The notes: generated from the letters alone by a model not told the origin. Positions 27,228 to 36,575 are shown, counted from the stretch's first letter. The stretch: DNA of 64,000 nt from an uncultured Methanospirillum sp. (GCF_963668475.1 NZ_OY764544.1:1426001-1490000); one strand, 5' to 3'. Program-made: numbers and translations.

Positions 27228-28427
27228 TCAGTACCCCATATTGGCAGGTATCGTTATCATCTTCACTTCAACCTCCTGACCTTCAACTGAGGTATCAGAA
27301 CCCGCTTTTTTGTGAAGGACTGCATCAGCCCTGATCCCCATCATATGCCCGAATACATGCGGAACAGGTGTGATCAAATTCTTTCCGTTCTCTCTCCTGA
27401 TCTTCACCAGTCGGAACGTATCAAACCCCTCAATTGAGGGGACATTTCCGGTAAGGACACCTGTTACATAGGAAGATGAAGAGATCGGCACACCCCATTG
27501 GATGAGCAGGGGAACAACCAGCTCATGAAGTGCAACCATGGCTGAAATTGACGGGCCAGGCATTCCAAACACAGGTTTTTCATTCACCCGGGCCAGGGTT
27601 ACAGGTTTACCAGGCCCCATTGCAACACCATGAAAGAGAAGAGTCCCGCTCTGTTCTATGGCATCAACGGTATAGTCCTTTGACCCTGCTGAAGACCCTC
27701 CAAAGATCAGGGCCATGTCACATTCCTGCATGATCATCTCAATGACTTCGGATATTCGCCCGGGATCATCATGCAGAGCGGGGTACAGCACTGGCGTTAC
27801 TCGATATTGTTTCAGAAATGCTGCAATCAGGTATGAGTTGCTGTCCACTATCTGACCAGGTTGTGGAACTGTGTACGGTGATATTATCTCATCGCCTGTT
27901 GCAATGATCCCCACCTTCCAGGTCCTGACCATGATATCAAGAATCCCATATGATAGCATGGCACCGATATCAAAAGGCCTGATGAAGTGCCCTTTATCGA
28001 AGAGGAGACCCCCCTCTGATATATCAATTCCCTGTGCAATGGTATTCTGATATGGTGCGACAGATCGGTAGATCAGGTACGTGGAATCGGTAACAGGTGT
28101 TATCTCTTCGACTGGAATGACAGCGTCGTATCCTATAGGCATGGGCATTCCGGTGTTCACCCTCGATGCTCTGATCTCTACCGGGTTGTCCGTTCCTGCC
28201 GGAGCTGTCTCTTCACTTCGGACGGCAATCCCATCAGGTCCGGCAAGTATACTGGGCGGATTTGTTCGCTGTGAGTATACCGGCTGAGCGGTGACATATC
28301 CCCATGAGTCAGGGACCGGGATACTTGTTTTATCATCATTGGTTTGAAAAGAGGTGAGGACAATCTCTTTTGCTCTATCAAGGGATATTAATTGTGAGTT
28401 GATACATATTCGGGGTATTCTGATCAC
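27228..28427 (-). CDS. moeA: Molybdopterin molybdenumtransferase MoeA
   Basis: A 399-residue cytoplasmic enzyme. It shows the MoeA N-terminal region (LDRAKEIVLTSF, PPSILAGPDGIAVRSEE), the MoCF-binding core (VGIIATGDEIISPY, ALIFGGSSAGSKDYTVDAIEQ, HGVAMGPGKPVTLARV, VFGMPGPSISAMVAL) and a C-terminal barrel. MoeA inserts molybdate or tungstate into adenylated molybdopterin. The GTG start at 28427 overlaps a GGTGATC sequence. Methanogens need this for formylmethanofuran and formate dehydrogenases. Confidence 0.93.
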   Translation of the reverse strand: MIRIPRICINSQLISLDRAKEIVLTSFQTNDDKTSIPVPDSWGYVTAQPVYSQRTNPPSILAGPDGIAVRSEETAPAGTDNPVEIRASRVNTGMPMPIGYDAVIPVEEITPVTDSTYLIYRSVAPYQNTIAQGIDISEGGLLFDKGHFIRPFDIGAMLSYGILDIMVRTWKVGIIATGDEIISPYTVPQPGQIVDSNSYLIAAFLKQYRVTPVLYPALHDDPGRISEVIEMIMQECDMALIFGGSSAGSKDYTVDAIEQSGTLLFHGVAMGPGKPVTLARVNEKPVFGMPGPSISAMVALHELVVPLLIQWGVPISSSSYVTGVLTGNVPSIEGFDTFRLVKIRRENGKNLITPVPHVFGHMMGIRADAVLHKKAGSDTSVEGQEVEVKMITIPANMGY

Positions 28428-28762
28428 CTAAGGTTTGAGTTAAAGTCAGCGTATTGGGATTAATAGGTTGTACAGGTAACCCATATTAAAATTAATGAGG
28501 ATGTATGGATAATTCTCACCGAAAAATGGAATGGCGTATACGGCTCTTAGGGAGATGGTGACCGGGGATATACTAAGGGAAAAATCCACCCAGAGATCCT
28601 TTTATAGGTCTTCGTTGATGAAAGATACCAAACAAATCCTTTCATGGAGAGTACCTGTCATCTTGTATAATGAGGCCAATACCACCCACACAGAATGGTG
28701 TTGAATATAAAATACAATTCAATCCTACCAAAAGATACGAAATTCTATTACGAAAAAAGAAT
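28428..28762. other. 335-bp intergenic region, no gene seen
   Basis: This is the interval between the binding-protein stop and the moeA start, both on the minus strand. It should hold the moeA promoter near 28450-28500. No coding frame or clear structure was seen. Confidence 0.35.
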
Positions 28763-29806
28763 TTAATTGGAATTTGCTTTCCCACTGAGAATATCTTTGA
28801 TCTGATCTGGGGTGCAATCATACCCGAAGAACTCTGTGTAGAAATCACCGGTCTCTTTTTCGAGATCGAATTCTTTAAATTTATCAGGATAGATCGTTTT
28901 TGCTGCCCACATCACCGTTAATGGCGTCTCGATACCACGGTTAGCCCAGGTGTGTGCACCCATCGGTGGAATATACACAGCCTTGTTTTTGATTGCAGTT
29001 ATATCAGCAAGTTTAGGATCATTTTGGATAGCATCAATCTCACTTGGAGTTGAAACAATGATAACATCCGGATTCCACTTGTTGATCTGCTCAGCATCAA
29101 CTTTCATTGACTCTGTTTCACGGGTCGCATTGCTTACACTGATTCCGCCTGCTTTCTCGATCCACCAGTCACCAATCTTGTGAGGCACGGTCTTAGAACT
29201 ATATGTGATGTACAGGACCTTCTTGCGTTCATTGTCAGGGATGGTTTTTGCAACAGAAGAGACCTTGTTGACGGTATCATCAAAGAACGTCAGATACTTA
29301 CTCGCTGCATCCTGTTTGTTGTATGCATCGCCCAGTAATGTCATCAGTTTTTTGACATCATCGTCATTCACCCAGGAGAGATAAGCCACAGGGACACCAC
29401 TCTTCTCAAGCAGATCCACTGTCGGTTTATCCATTGTAAAGACGAGATCAGGATTCATCTTGACGATCTCCTCTACATTTGGCTGGCTGTTCGTTGTCTG
29501 AATAGACGGTTCACCCTGCAGATTAGGAGCAAAAACATACTGATACTTCCATCTGCCCTGTTTTTTAAAGGATTCAGGAAGATCATTAATGATCGTGCCA
29601 CCTTCTCCTAGAGCAAAGAGGAAACTGTTCTGTACCGGGACAGATCCAACAGTGATAACATGTTGGAGAGGAACAGGAATTGTGACGGTCCTTCCTTCCA
29701 TATCTGTGATTGTCTTTTCATTCGCGCCTGAATCCGCATATGCTACTGTGCACGTTGCCGCACACATCGTCAGAATCAGGATTACCATCAGGAGTTTCTT
29801 CATCAT
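28763..29806 (-). CDS. BtuF/FecB-type ABC substrate-binding protein
   Basis: A 347-residue secreted protein with a signal peptide ending VAYA-DSG near residue 25. It has TITDMEGRTVTIPVPLQHV at the start of the N-lobe, WNPDVIIVSTPSEID in the middle, and VYIPPMGAHTWANRG and AAKTIYPDKFKEFD in the C-lobe. The terminal helix block FFGYDCTPDQIKDILSG is the shared end of this paralogue group. The ligand is a metal complex by family; which one is not deducible. The divergent partner at 30393 is also a binding protein. Confidence 0.9.
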   Translation of the reverse strand: MMKKLLMVILILTMCAATCTVAYADSGANEKTITDMEGRTVTIPVPLQHVITVGSVPVQNSFLFALGEGGTIINDLPESFKKQGRWKYQYVFAPNLQGEPSIQTTNSQPNVEEIVKMNPDLVFTMDKPTVDLLEKSGVPVAYLSWVNDDDVKKLMTLLGDAYNKQDAASKYLTFFDDTVNKVSSVAKTIPDNERKKVLYITYSSKTVPHKIGDWWIEKAGGISVSNATRETESMKVDAEQINKWNPDVIIVSTPSEIDAIQNDPKLADITAIKNKAVYIPPMGAHTWANRGIETPLTVMWAAKTIYPDKFKEFDLEKETGDFYTEFFGYDCTPDQIKDILSGKANSN

Positions 29807-30392
29807 GAGAACAGTAGATCTTTAATTTTTGATAAGATGAATATACTCTTTTTGACTTTTTGTGTCGATAAACCGAATATGTTAATACCATTGATGTAGA
29901 GAGTAAATGGGGAGGTACTTCCACTTCAAGCGTTCACTTCTGCAAATGCCGGGATATCGTAATAGTACTGCAAACACTCCTAAAGGTATCCATTCTCGAC
30001 ACATCATGGTTTATGATCTCAATCAGGGGTGGAGTCCTCCCATATTTTAAAGAGAATACTGAAATGCGTGATCCCTGATATCGGTAGATCAGGCACTATT
30101 CTTATCCACACACAAAATCAGATCAATTTTCAAAACGTACCTATGTCAATTCAATACAATTACCATTGTAGAATACCATATATTATTTTATTTACATTGA
30201 TAGACATATGAGTGATGCTTGATCGAGGATCAGAACCAACCATCAAGAGCATACCGTCAATTCATGTCATCAATCACCAAAAGAATGATTCTAATGACAT
30301 TTTTGATACACAACTGCTAAAGAGATGTTGATACGTTCATTCGATTTTACCTGTTTCAGATCATTCATCAGTTTTATAATATCGAGGTACAC
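29807..30392. promoter_or_regulatory. 586-bp divergent promoter region between two binding-protein genes
   Basis: Both flanking genes are transcribed outward. Both ends are AT-rich (for example 30170-30200, CATATATTATTTTATTTACATTG). No open frame with coding character was found. Such long spacers suggest regulated expression, but no operator could be identified with confidence. Confidence 0.4.
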
Positions 30393-31451
30393 ATGAAGCA
30401 CAGTTCACATGTAAGAAAAATTGGATTGGGAATGGCAATTCTTTTAATTTTTGTGATTCTCAGCATACCTAACGCATTCGCAGCATCAACAAACACCGGT
30501 CAGGTTGGCACTCAGACAGTTACCGATCTCGCAGGTAGAGAAGTAGCCATACCTGATCCGATAACCAACATCACCTGTCTGCACCCAATTCCAACATATA
30601 TGGCCTGGCGCCTTGCCCCGGATAAGCTGGTTAGTATTGACATGGTATCCAAAACAAGAGCCTATCTCATGTCAAAAAGTGATAAGGATAAATTTTTGAG
30701 CCTTCCGGTTACAGGAGTCTATTTTAAAGGGCTTAATAATGAGCAGGTGATCTCACTCAGACCGGATGTGGTTATCTCTATGACAAAGGATCCAAATGTT
30801 GAGAAAGAACAGGATATATTCAACATTCCGGTTGTCACGGTAAAAAAAGATACAATCGAGGACTATGAACCTTCATTTAGATTGATGGGGAAAATCCTTG
30901 GCAATGAGAACGAAGGGAATGAGCTTGCAGATTACTGGAATGACGTTCTCAGCCGTGTCAAAGATGCAAGTTCAAAGATTCCAAAAGATAAAAAACTGAA
31001 GGTATTTTATACAGGAAGTGCTCCTGAAACAGTTCCCGGTTCTGCAACTATTATGTCATCTATCGTGAGAGATGCCGGAGGTATCCCCTATGCAGATGCA
31101 GTTTCATTGAGTGGTGACCAGACGAACGAAGGAATTACAATCTCTATTGAAGATATTATCAAGTGGAATCCCGATGTTATCATCGCACAGAATACCAATG
31201 TCTCTACTGAGATCATGAGCGATCCGGTATGGAAGGACACTGCGGCAATGAAGAATAACCGAGTGTATTGCGTACCAAAGTATGAGTTCCCGGATGGAAT
31301 TACATCGATTTTAGGGCTCATGTGGGTTGCCGAAACATTGTATCCCGATCAGATGTCCTTTGATATCCCGAAAGAGGCACGAAACTTCTTCCAGAAATTT
31401 TACAAGAACTCTGATCTGACTGATGAACAGATTGCCATGAAGAATTCATGA
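30393..31451 (+). CDS. BtuF/FecB-type ABC substrate-binding protein, coupled to radical SAM gene
   Basis: A 352-residue secreted protein with a signal peptide ending NAFAA-STN near residue 31. Lobe signatures are TVTDLAGREVAIPDPITNI and WNPDVIIAQNTNV. The cleft region before the last helices is YCVPKYEFPDGITSILGLMWV instead of the usual aromatic-DRPP pattern, so the ligand may differ from that of its relatives. Its TGA overlaps the ATG of the HcgA-like radical SAM gene (ATGA), so uptake component and cytoplasmic enzyme are translationally coupled. Confidence 0.9.
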   Translation: MKHSSHVRKIGLGMAILLIFVILSIPNAFAASTNTGQVGTQTVTDLAGREVAIPDPITNITCLHPIPTYMAWRLAPDKLVSIDMVSKTRAYLMSKSDKDKFLSLPVTGVYFKGLNNEQVISLRPDVVISMTKDPNVEKEQDIFNIPVVTVKKDTIEDYEPSFRLMGKILGNENEGNELADYWNDVLSRVKDASSKIPKDKKLKVFYTGSAPETVPGSATIMSSIVRDAGGIPYADAVSLSGDQTNEGITISIEDIIKWNPDVIIAQNTNVSTEIMSDPVWKDTAAMKNNRVYCVPKYEFPDGITSILGLMWVAETLYPDQMSFDIPKEARNFFQKFYKNSDLTDEQIAMKNS

Positions 31452-32494
31452 GAATGGATATGGATTTCTCATTTGAGCACATTTTGCAGCGATCTGAAAC
31501 TGAGGAGATAACAGCTGAAGAAGCACTCTTTCTGTTTACAGAGACAGAAAATTACGGAAAAGCACAGCAGTTATTTAAGACTGCAGCATTTGTCAGAGAT
31601 CAGGAGAAAGGGAGAAGATTTCAATGGAGCGGGGGAGTTGCTACCATTCTCCCATGTACTCTGGATCCCCTCTGCTCATACTGCCCATACTGGGTAAAAC
31701 CATCCAATGCCTTAACAATAGATGAGATCCTGACCGGGGTCAGATATCTGAATGAACACGGGATCACAAACTTTCACCTGAGCGGCGGAACGACTCTTGA
31801 GAGTGATGGAAGTGATGTGGTCTCCATAGTTGAGAAGATCAGAGAGATATCAGACTCAGAGATTACGGTGAATGTCGGTGCAGGCCTTTCCATGGACTCC
31901 CTTCTCGCTCTGAAGGATCTAGGGGTAACAAAGATCGGCTCTTCATTTGAGGTCATTAATCCAGCCTTATTCTCACAGTTTAAAGCAGGAGATAGCCTTG
32001 AAAAGAAGAAAGAACTCGCCCGGCAGATCAATGATCTTGGACTTGGACTTGGAACCGGTATGCTTGCCGGGCTGAATCTGGAACCTTCCCGGTATCAGGA
32101 TTATGTAGATTTCATCTTTCATGTAAAACAGTATGAAAACCTGGAGAGTGTGTACGTCAGTCGGTTTTTCCCAAATAAAGGGACCCCTCTGGAGAATCAC
32201 CCCCGTTGTTCAACCATCGAAGGCGCAAGAATCATCGCAGTTATGAGGTTGATTCTGAGAACTATCGATATAGGACCAGCAGCAGGATGGAGTTATGATG
32301 ATATTCCGGTATGGGTGAATGCAGGTGGAGGTAACCGAATTGGGGGAATTCATATCTCCCGTGTTCCGACCTATAAAAAGCCCTGGTTCCTCCATACGGC
32401 TGTGAAGTATGAGAACCGGATGGAATATTGCAATACTATACCAATTGCAGGGCCATTGCTTGCTGAAGTTGGGATAACAGACCTCTATTATTAA
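31448..32494 (+). CDS. Radical SAM enzyme with CX5CX2C motif, HcgA/HmdB-like
   Basis: A 348-residue cytoplasmic protein of the BioB/HydE/PylB radical SAM group. The cluster ligands lie in ILPCTLDPLCSYCPYW (near residue 75), a CX5CX2C spacing instead of the common CX3CX2C; that spacing is known from HcgA (HmdB) of the [Fe]-hydrogenase guanylylpyridinol cofactor pathway. Further landmarks are FHLSGGTTLES (SAM ribose site), VNVGAGLS, LGTGMLAGLN and YVSRFFPNKGTPLE. The length matches HcgA. No hmd or other hcg genes are in the window, so a related but different organic ligand may be its product. It overlaps the upstream binding-protein gene by 4 nt. Confidence 0.85.
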   Translation: MRMDMDFSFEHILQRSETEEITAEEALFLFTETENYGKAQQLFKTAAFVRDQEKGRRFQWSGGVATILPCTLDPLCSYCPYWVKPSNALTIDEILTGVRYLNEHGITNFHLSGGTTLESDGSDVVSIVEKIREISDSEITVNVGAGLSMDSLLALKDLGVTKIGSSFEVINPALFSQFKAGDSLEKKKELARQINDLGLGLGTGMLAGLNLEPSRYQDYVDFIFHVKQYENLESVYVSRFFPNKGTPLENHPRCSTIEGARIIAVMRLILRTIDIGPAAGWSYDDIPVWVNAGGGNRIGGIHISRVPTYKKPWFLHTAVKYENRMEYCNTIPIAGPLLAEVGITDLYY

Positions 32495-32654
32495 ATTATT
32501 AGATCGATGATCTTTACCAGTCAGATCTTCACTATTTTTTCGATCCTCTGGCTACCGATTACAAGTTGATATCCATTGATGTGAGATACCGTAGCACGTA
32601 AAGGAGAGAGATAGGAAACCAGGAAAAATTGTAGAAAAAGAAGGAGGAAGTGTA

Positions 32655-32790
32655 TTATGATGTGTCCTTGCTCCCTGAACTTGTCAGGATCATCTGATAA
32701 TCATTATCAGTCAGATCATAATGAGGATTATTATCCACAGTACCTGCGAAATAGTTCCTGTTAAAAGTCAAATGAAGAAGGATTAAACAC
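32655..32790 (-). pseudogene. Remnant of a binding-protein C-terminus
   Basis: On the minus strand, a frame ending at the TAA 32655-32657 reads NYFAGTVDNNPHYDLTDNDYQMILTSSGSKDTS. YDLTDNDYQMI is the terminal helix of the BtuF/FecB paralogues of this window (compare YDLTDSDVKDIM at 44490). Upstream of about 32790 the similarity is lost and no start exists. This is a decayed gene copy, showing that the family has expanded and contracted here. Confidence 0.55.
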
Positions 32791-32842
32791 GCCACATGGT
32801 AATTACGATCACAATATTAAACTTTTAATTTTTAGCTGCCAT

Positions 32843-32850
32843 TATATATT
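32843..32850 (+). promoter_or_regulatory. TATA box of the GTPase-ATPase-DUF364 operon
   Basis: TTATATAT at 32843-32850 lies about 30 nt before the ATG at 32880. Archaeal transcription starts about 25 nt downstream of the TATA box, which puts the start close to 32872 and leaves a leader of only about 8 nt. No ribosome site is present, which agrees with a nearly leaderless message. Confidence 0.45.
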
Positions 32851-32879
32851 GACATTCCTAATTATAAAACAGAAATTTC

Positions 32880-33572
32880 ATGAGACTAATTACCGTAGCA
32901 GGCCCTCCATCTTCAGGAAAAACCTCTGTTATTATAAAGAGTATAGTCGCCCTTGATCTTCCTGAAGGGAGCGTAGGGGTTGTAAAATTTGATTCACTTA
33001 CCTCATTTGACCACCAGCGATATAACGAACACCATATACCAAATCAGACCACATTTTCAGGAAAGATCTGTCCTGATCATCATTTTGTCAGTAATGTAGA
33101 AGGGGCGGTAGAATGGGGAATGAAGAAGAAGTTTTCAATCCTCGTTACTGAAAGTGCTGGCCTTTGTAATCGATGCTCACCACATGTGAACGGTATCTTA
33201 TCGATATGCGTGATCGATAACCTTTCGGGCGTAAACACACCGAGAAAGATAGGCCCAATGCTGAAATATGCAGATATTATCGTTGTCACCAAAGGTGACA
33301 TTGTCTCTCAGGCTGAACGCGAGGTATTTGCCTTCAATATCCGTGAAGTCAATGCTCAGGCGATTGTATTATTTGTAAACGGGATTACCGGACAGGGAGC
33401 CTTTATTCTCTCACGGTATTGGCAGGATGCACTTGATATTCAAACACTTCGTGAACGAAAGATCAGATTTACCATGCCTGCCGCAATCTGTTCGTACTGT
33501 ACCGGCGAGACCCTTATCGGCGAGAGATACCAGATGGGAATGGTAAAAAGGATGGTGTTTGACGACGCATGA
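32880..33572 (+). CDS. HypB/CobW-like metal-associated GTPase (copy 1)
   Basis: A 230-residue SIMIBI-class P-loop NTPase: Walker A TVAGPPSSGKTS (residues 5-16), TESAGLCNRCSPH near residue 97, a G4-like TKGD and TKGDIVSQAEREVFAFN near residue 140. The C-terminus has CSYCTGET. The two CX2C pairs and the CPDHHFV segment, all conserved in the paralogue at 46042, could bind a transition metal as in HypB and UreG, which deliver nickel at the cost of GTP. It is first in a coupled operon with the ATPase (4-nt overlap) and DUF364 gene. Metal identity is not shown. Confidence 0.8.
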   Translation: MRLITVAGPPSSGKTSVIIKSIVALDLPEGSVGVVKFDSLTSFDHQRYNEHHIPNQTTFSGKICPDHHFVSNVEGAVEWGMKKKFSILVTESAGLCNRCSPHVNGILSICVIDNLSGVNTPRKIGPMLKYADIIVVTKGDIVSQAEREVFAFNIREVNAQAIVLFVNGITGQGAFILSRYWQDALDIQTLRERKIRFTMPAAICSYCTGETLIGERYQMGMVKRMVFDDA

Positions 33573-34603
33573 CCGACCACGATATTGAGACTGAGATATC
33601 TACAGTACCGATTGGAGATATCCTGCGCAGGTATCCTCTGGCTGTTGATTACCTTGCCAACATCAGACTTGAACATGTTGATGAGACCAAAACTCTTCCA
33701 GATATTTTAACAGATGTGGATGAGGACATACTCTCTGAATTCGGGTTAGATCGGGCCGAGGTCATCTCTCACTTTTGTTCGTTTCTTGAAGCCTTTTCAA
33801 GCAAAGAAGATCCAATTGAGGCAATAACCTCCATTACAATCCTTGGTGGACGTAACAAAGAGGGAAAACCAGAGATGATTGAGTTGACCGTCACACCCGG
33901 TGAGGTTGTAAGTATTGTAGGCCCTACAGGTGCAGGAAAAAGCAGGTTACTTGAGGATATAGAATGTCTCGCCCAGAGAGATACTCCAACCAAAAGGCAG
34001 ATCCTCATTAACGGTTTGGTTCCTGATTTCACAAAGAGGTTTACTACAGGAGGGAAATTGGTTGCCCAACTTTCGCAGAACATGAACTTTGTCATGGATT
34101 TGACAGTTCAGGAGTTTTTAGAGATGCATGCCAAAAGCCGGATGATTACCGGATCGGCAGATATCGTACAGAACTGTTTTATGATCGCCAATTCCCTGGC
34201 AGGAGAGAAGTTTACATTAGATACGAAAGTTACCCAGTTATCTGGTGGCCAGTCCCGATCGCTGATGATCGCCGATACCGCTCTGTTGAGTTCTTCACCG
34301 ATTATCCTTATTGACGAACTTGAGAATGCGGGAATTGACAGGCGGGAGGCTATCAAACTCCTCGTAGGAAACGAAAAGATTGTTCTGATGTCGACACACG
34401 ATCCGTTACTAGCCCTCCGTGCAGATAAACGGATTGTCATAAAAAACGGCGGCATCGCAAAAATTATTGAAACTGCAGCAGATGAGGGAGTTACACTCCA
34501 GAAGATTGAAGCAATTGATTCTGTCCTCCTTGACATCCGTAATCAGCTCAGGGGAGGAGGGATAGTCGCAAATGAAAGCATTCCGAAATTTATGGAGAAT
34601 TAA
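33569..34603 (+). CDS. ABC-type ATPase with N-terminal DUF1858/ScdA_N-like domain
   Basis: The 344 residues have an N-terminal helical domain (TVPIGDILRRYPLAVDYLANIRLEH, residues about 8-75) resembling DUF1858 or the ScdA N-terminus. An ABC ATPase follows: Walker A SIVGPTGAGKSRL, Q-loop region AQLSQNMNFV, signature LSGGQSRSLMIAD, Walker B IILIDELENAG and His switch STHDP. No membrane domain is encoded nearby, and the ELENAG after Walker B is unlike importers, so it may be a soluble energizing factor. It is coupled to the GTPase by a 4-nt overlap. The paralogue at 46722 lacks the N-terminal domain. Confidence 0.8.
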   Translation: MTDHDIETEISTVPIGDILRRYPLAVDYLANIRLEHVDETKTLPDILTDVDEDILSEFGLDRAEVISHFCSFLEAFSSKEDPIEAITSITILGGRNKEGKPEMIELTVTPGEVVSIVGPTGAGKSRLLEDIECLAQRDTPTKRQILINGLVPDFTKRFTTGGKLVAQLSQNMNFVMDLTVQEFLEMHAKSRMITGSADIVQNCFMIANSLAGEKFTLDTKVTQLSGGQSRSLMIADTALLSSSPIILIDELENAGIDRREAIKLLVGNEKIVLMSTHDPLLALRADKRIVIKNGGIAKIIETAADEGVTLQKIEAIDSVLLDIRNQLRGGGIVANESIPKFMEN

Positions 34604-34606
34604 ATT

Positions 34607-35407
34607 ATGTGGGAATTATATGATGCATTGATTGAAGGAATCCCTGACGATATTATTGTTGACGAACTCATTGTTGGTGGAGGTGCAACATTAATTGAAG
34701 CAAATGGTGGCATAGGCCTTGCAAACTTCCGTGATTACTATAGTCATCGTGCCTCTACGTTAACTGGAAACCTGATAGGTATGTCACTTAAGAAAGTGGC
34801 ATCATGCGTGAAATCATGGAATTTTCGTGAGGCAGCAGTAGGTCATGCTGCACTCAACGCATATTACAACCATCCTGAAATTGCAAAAAAAGCAGGAATT
34901 GAGATTGCAGCCTCAAAGAATGTCAATGATCAACTCAAGACCCGTCTGAAAGATCCCTTCATTAAATATCAGAACCTTGTAAAGGATAAAAAAGTCTGTG
35001 TTGTAGGATATTCACGACTACTTGATGAACTGTTTGCTCCGGTATGCGACCTGAGTGTCATTGAATGGGATGCTCCACTGAGATGTTATTCTGATTCAGG
35101 ATACCCATTCTCTGCCTGTGAATTTTTACTCCCTGAATGTGACTATGCATTTCTGACCTGCTCGGCCATTCCTGAAAAGAATATGCCACGTCTCCTGGAA
35201 CTTTCAGAGAATGCTACCGGGATAATTATCACGGGTATGGCTACGACCCTGTCTTCGGTATTCTTTGATTACGGAGTCACAGATATTGCCGGATTTATCG
35301 TAACAGACCCCGAAAGAGTAAAATTGATTCATAAGGGAGCTGAAAACGGATATTGTCTCTGTCAGGCTCCAGAAGCAATCACAAGGGTAGAGTACCTGAA
35401 ACCTTAA
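34607..35407 (+). CDS. DUF364/DUF4213 putative heavy-metal chelation protein
   Basis: A 266-residue cytoplasmic protein. The N-terminal DUF4213-type half (MWELYDALIEGIPDDIIVDELIVGGGATLIEA, AVGHAALNAYYN) is followed by the DUF364 half (VCVVGYSRLLDELF, EWDAPLRCYSDSG, ATGIIITGMATTLSSVFFDYGVTDIAGFIVTDP). The family has a Rossmann-like fold with enolase-like N-domain and is predicted to bind a metal complex; the activity is unknown. It follows the ATPase by 3 nt, so GTPase, ATPase and DUF364 are one operon. Confidence 0.85.
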   Translation: MWELYDALIEGIPDDIIVDELIVGGGATLIEANGGIGLANFRDYYSHRASTLTGNLIGMSLKKVASCVKSWNFREAAVGHAALNAYYNHPEIAKKAGIEIAASKNVNDQLKTRLKDPFIKYQNLVKDKKVCVVGYSRLLDELFAPVCDLSVIEWDAPLRCYSDSGYPFSACEFLLPECDYAFLTCSAIPEKNMPRLLELSENATGIIITGMATTLSSVFFDYGVTDIAGFIVTDPERVKLIHKGAENGYCLCQAPEAITRVEYLKP

Positions 35408-35432
35408 AAATAAAAATTTTTAGATTTTTTAG

Positions 35433-35475
35433 CCTCTCATTACAGTAAATGAGGGGTCTTGCAACCTTTTTTCTC
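35433..35475. terminator. Hairpin and T-run between converging genes
   Basis: CTCATT (35436-35441) pairs with AATGAG (35448-35453) across a 6-nt loop, followed by a T-run (35467-35472); on the other strand the A/T-rich flank gives a T-run too. It separates the DUF364 gene and the leftward binding-protein gene. Confidence 0.45.
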
Positions 35476-35489
35476 TATAATATCAAAAC

Positions 35490-36575
35490 TCATGAATTGA
35501 GGATTTTCAGAACTTGATCATCAGAGAGCGATTTGTGATAGAAGACCGTATGGAACTCTTTGATCAGCTCCTCTAGATCCATGTCCATAAAGAGGTCAGG
35601 GTACATCATTTTCGCAGCCCAGGGTATGCCTATGATCCTATTAATTCCTGGCGGACAACAGAACCATGAAAAACCAGTCTTTGGAACATGATATACTCTT
35701 CCATTCTTAACTGCATTTATATCCATCCATGCCGGATCTGTCACTACTTTGGAACAGAAACTTTGGTCTTCAGCAAAGATAACATCAGGATTCCATGTTA
35801 AGACCTGTTCCACTGAAACCTTGGGGACAGAACCCGCAGAAAGCCCAGCCTCGCTCAGGTTTCCGTATGTTGCAACGTTGATACCACCACATAGTTCAAT
35901 AAGGTCCGAATACAACCTGCCTGATGTACTAAGACCATCTTTGTCAATACAGTAGTAGACTTTTACTCTCTTATCTTCAGGAATAGACGCAACTTTCTGT
36001 GTTACCGTATCAACAACACGATTATAGAACCCGATCATGTCCTTGGCCTGATCCTGCTCGCCAAGAAGATCTCCCATAAATTGAATAAGAGCAGGGGAGT
36101 TCGTAATGTTCATGGTGTCTGAAAGTGCGACAACGGGGATTGGTGCCAATTTTTCCTGTCGTTCTGACACAAGAGAGAGTGCTGTTGTATCGCCTGAAGT
36201 CTTTGGATAATAACTTACAATCACAACATCAGGTTTCTTTGAGATGAAGGTTTCATAGTTGCCACCTTCTCCATTTCCTCCTTTCCATCCGGGAACAATC
36301 GGGAGTAATCCATATTTTTCAGGGAAAAATTCTTTTGTATCATTTGATTGTGCCATGGCTGAAGGCCAGGCTTCAAGCTTATCTGGAGCAACCCCATAAA
36401 CGACGACAACCGTCTGCATCCAGTCACACAGGACATTTTTAATGTCCGATGGGACAACAACCGTCCGGCCTGTCATATCAGTGATAGTCCGGGTATTATC
36501 TGCAAATACGCTGGGAGTTACTGCTATACATAGTAGTAGACCAACCAGGAGAGCATAAGACCATTTATTTACCAT
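35490..36575 (-). CDS. BtuF/FecB-type ABC substrate-binding protein
   Basis: A 361-residue secreted protein with a signal peptide ending SVFA-DNT at residue 25-26. Landmarks are TITDMTGRTVVVPSDIKNV, WNPDVIFAEDQ, VYHVPKTGFSWFCCPPGINRIIGIPWAAKMMYPDLF and YHKSLSDDQVLKIL. It belongs with 43388 and 48796 to a subgroup whose cleft segment is Phe-Gly/Ser-Trp-x-x-x-Pro-Pro. Here that segment uniquely carries two adjacent Cys residues (WFCCPPG). It is divergently transcribed from the permease gene 345 bp away, which may be its transporter. Confidence 0.9.
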   Translation of the reverse strand: MVNKWSYALLVGLLLCIAVTPSVFADNTRTITDMTGRTVVVPSDIKNVLCDWMQTVVVVYGVAPDKLEAWPSAMAQSNDTKEFFPEKYGLLPIVPGWKGGNGEGGNYETFISKKPDVVIVSYYPKTSGDTTALSLVSERQEKLAPIPVVALSDTMNITNSPALIQFMGDLLGEQDQAKDMIGFYNRVVDTVTQKVASIPEDKRVKVYYCIDKDGLSTSGRLYSDLIELCGGINVATYGNLSEAGLSAGSVPKVSVEQVLTWNPDVIFAEDQSFCSKVVTDPAWMDINAVKNGRVYHVPKTGFSWFCCPPGINRIIGIPWAAKMMYPDLFMDMDLEELIKEFHTVFYHKSLSDDQVLKILNS

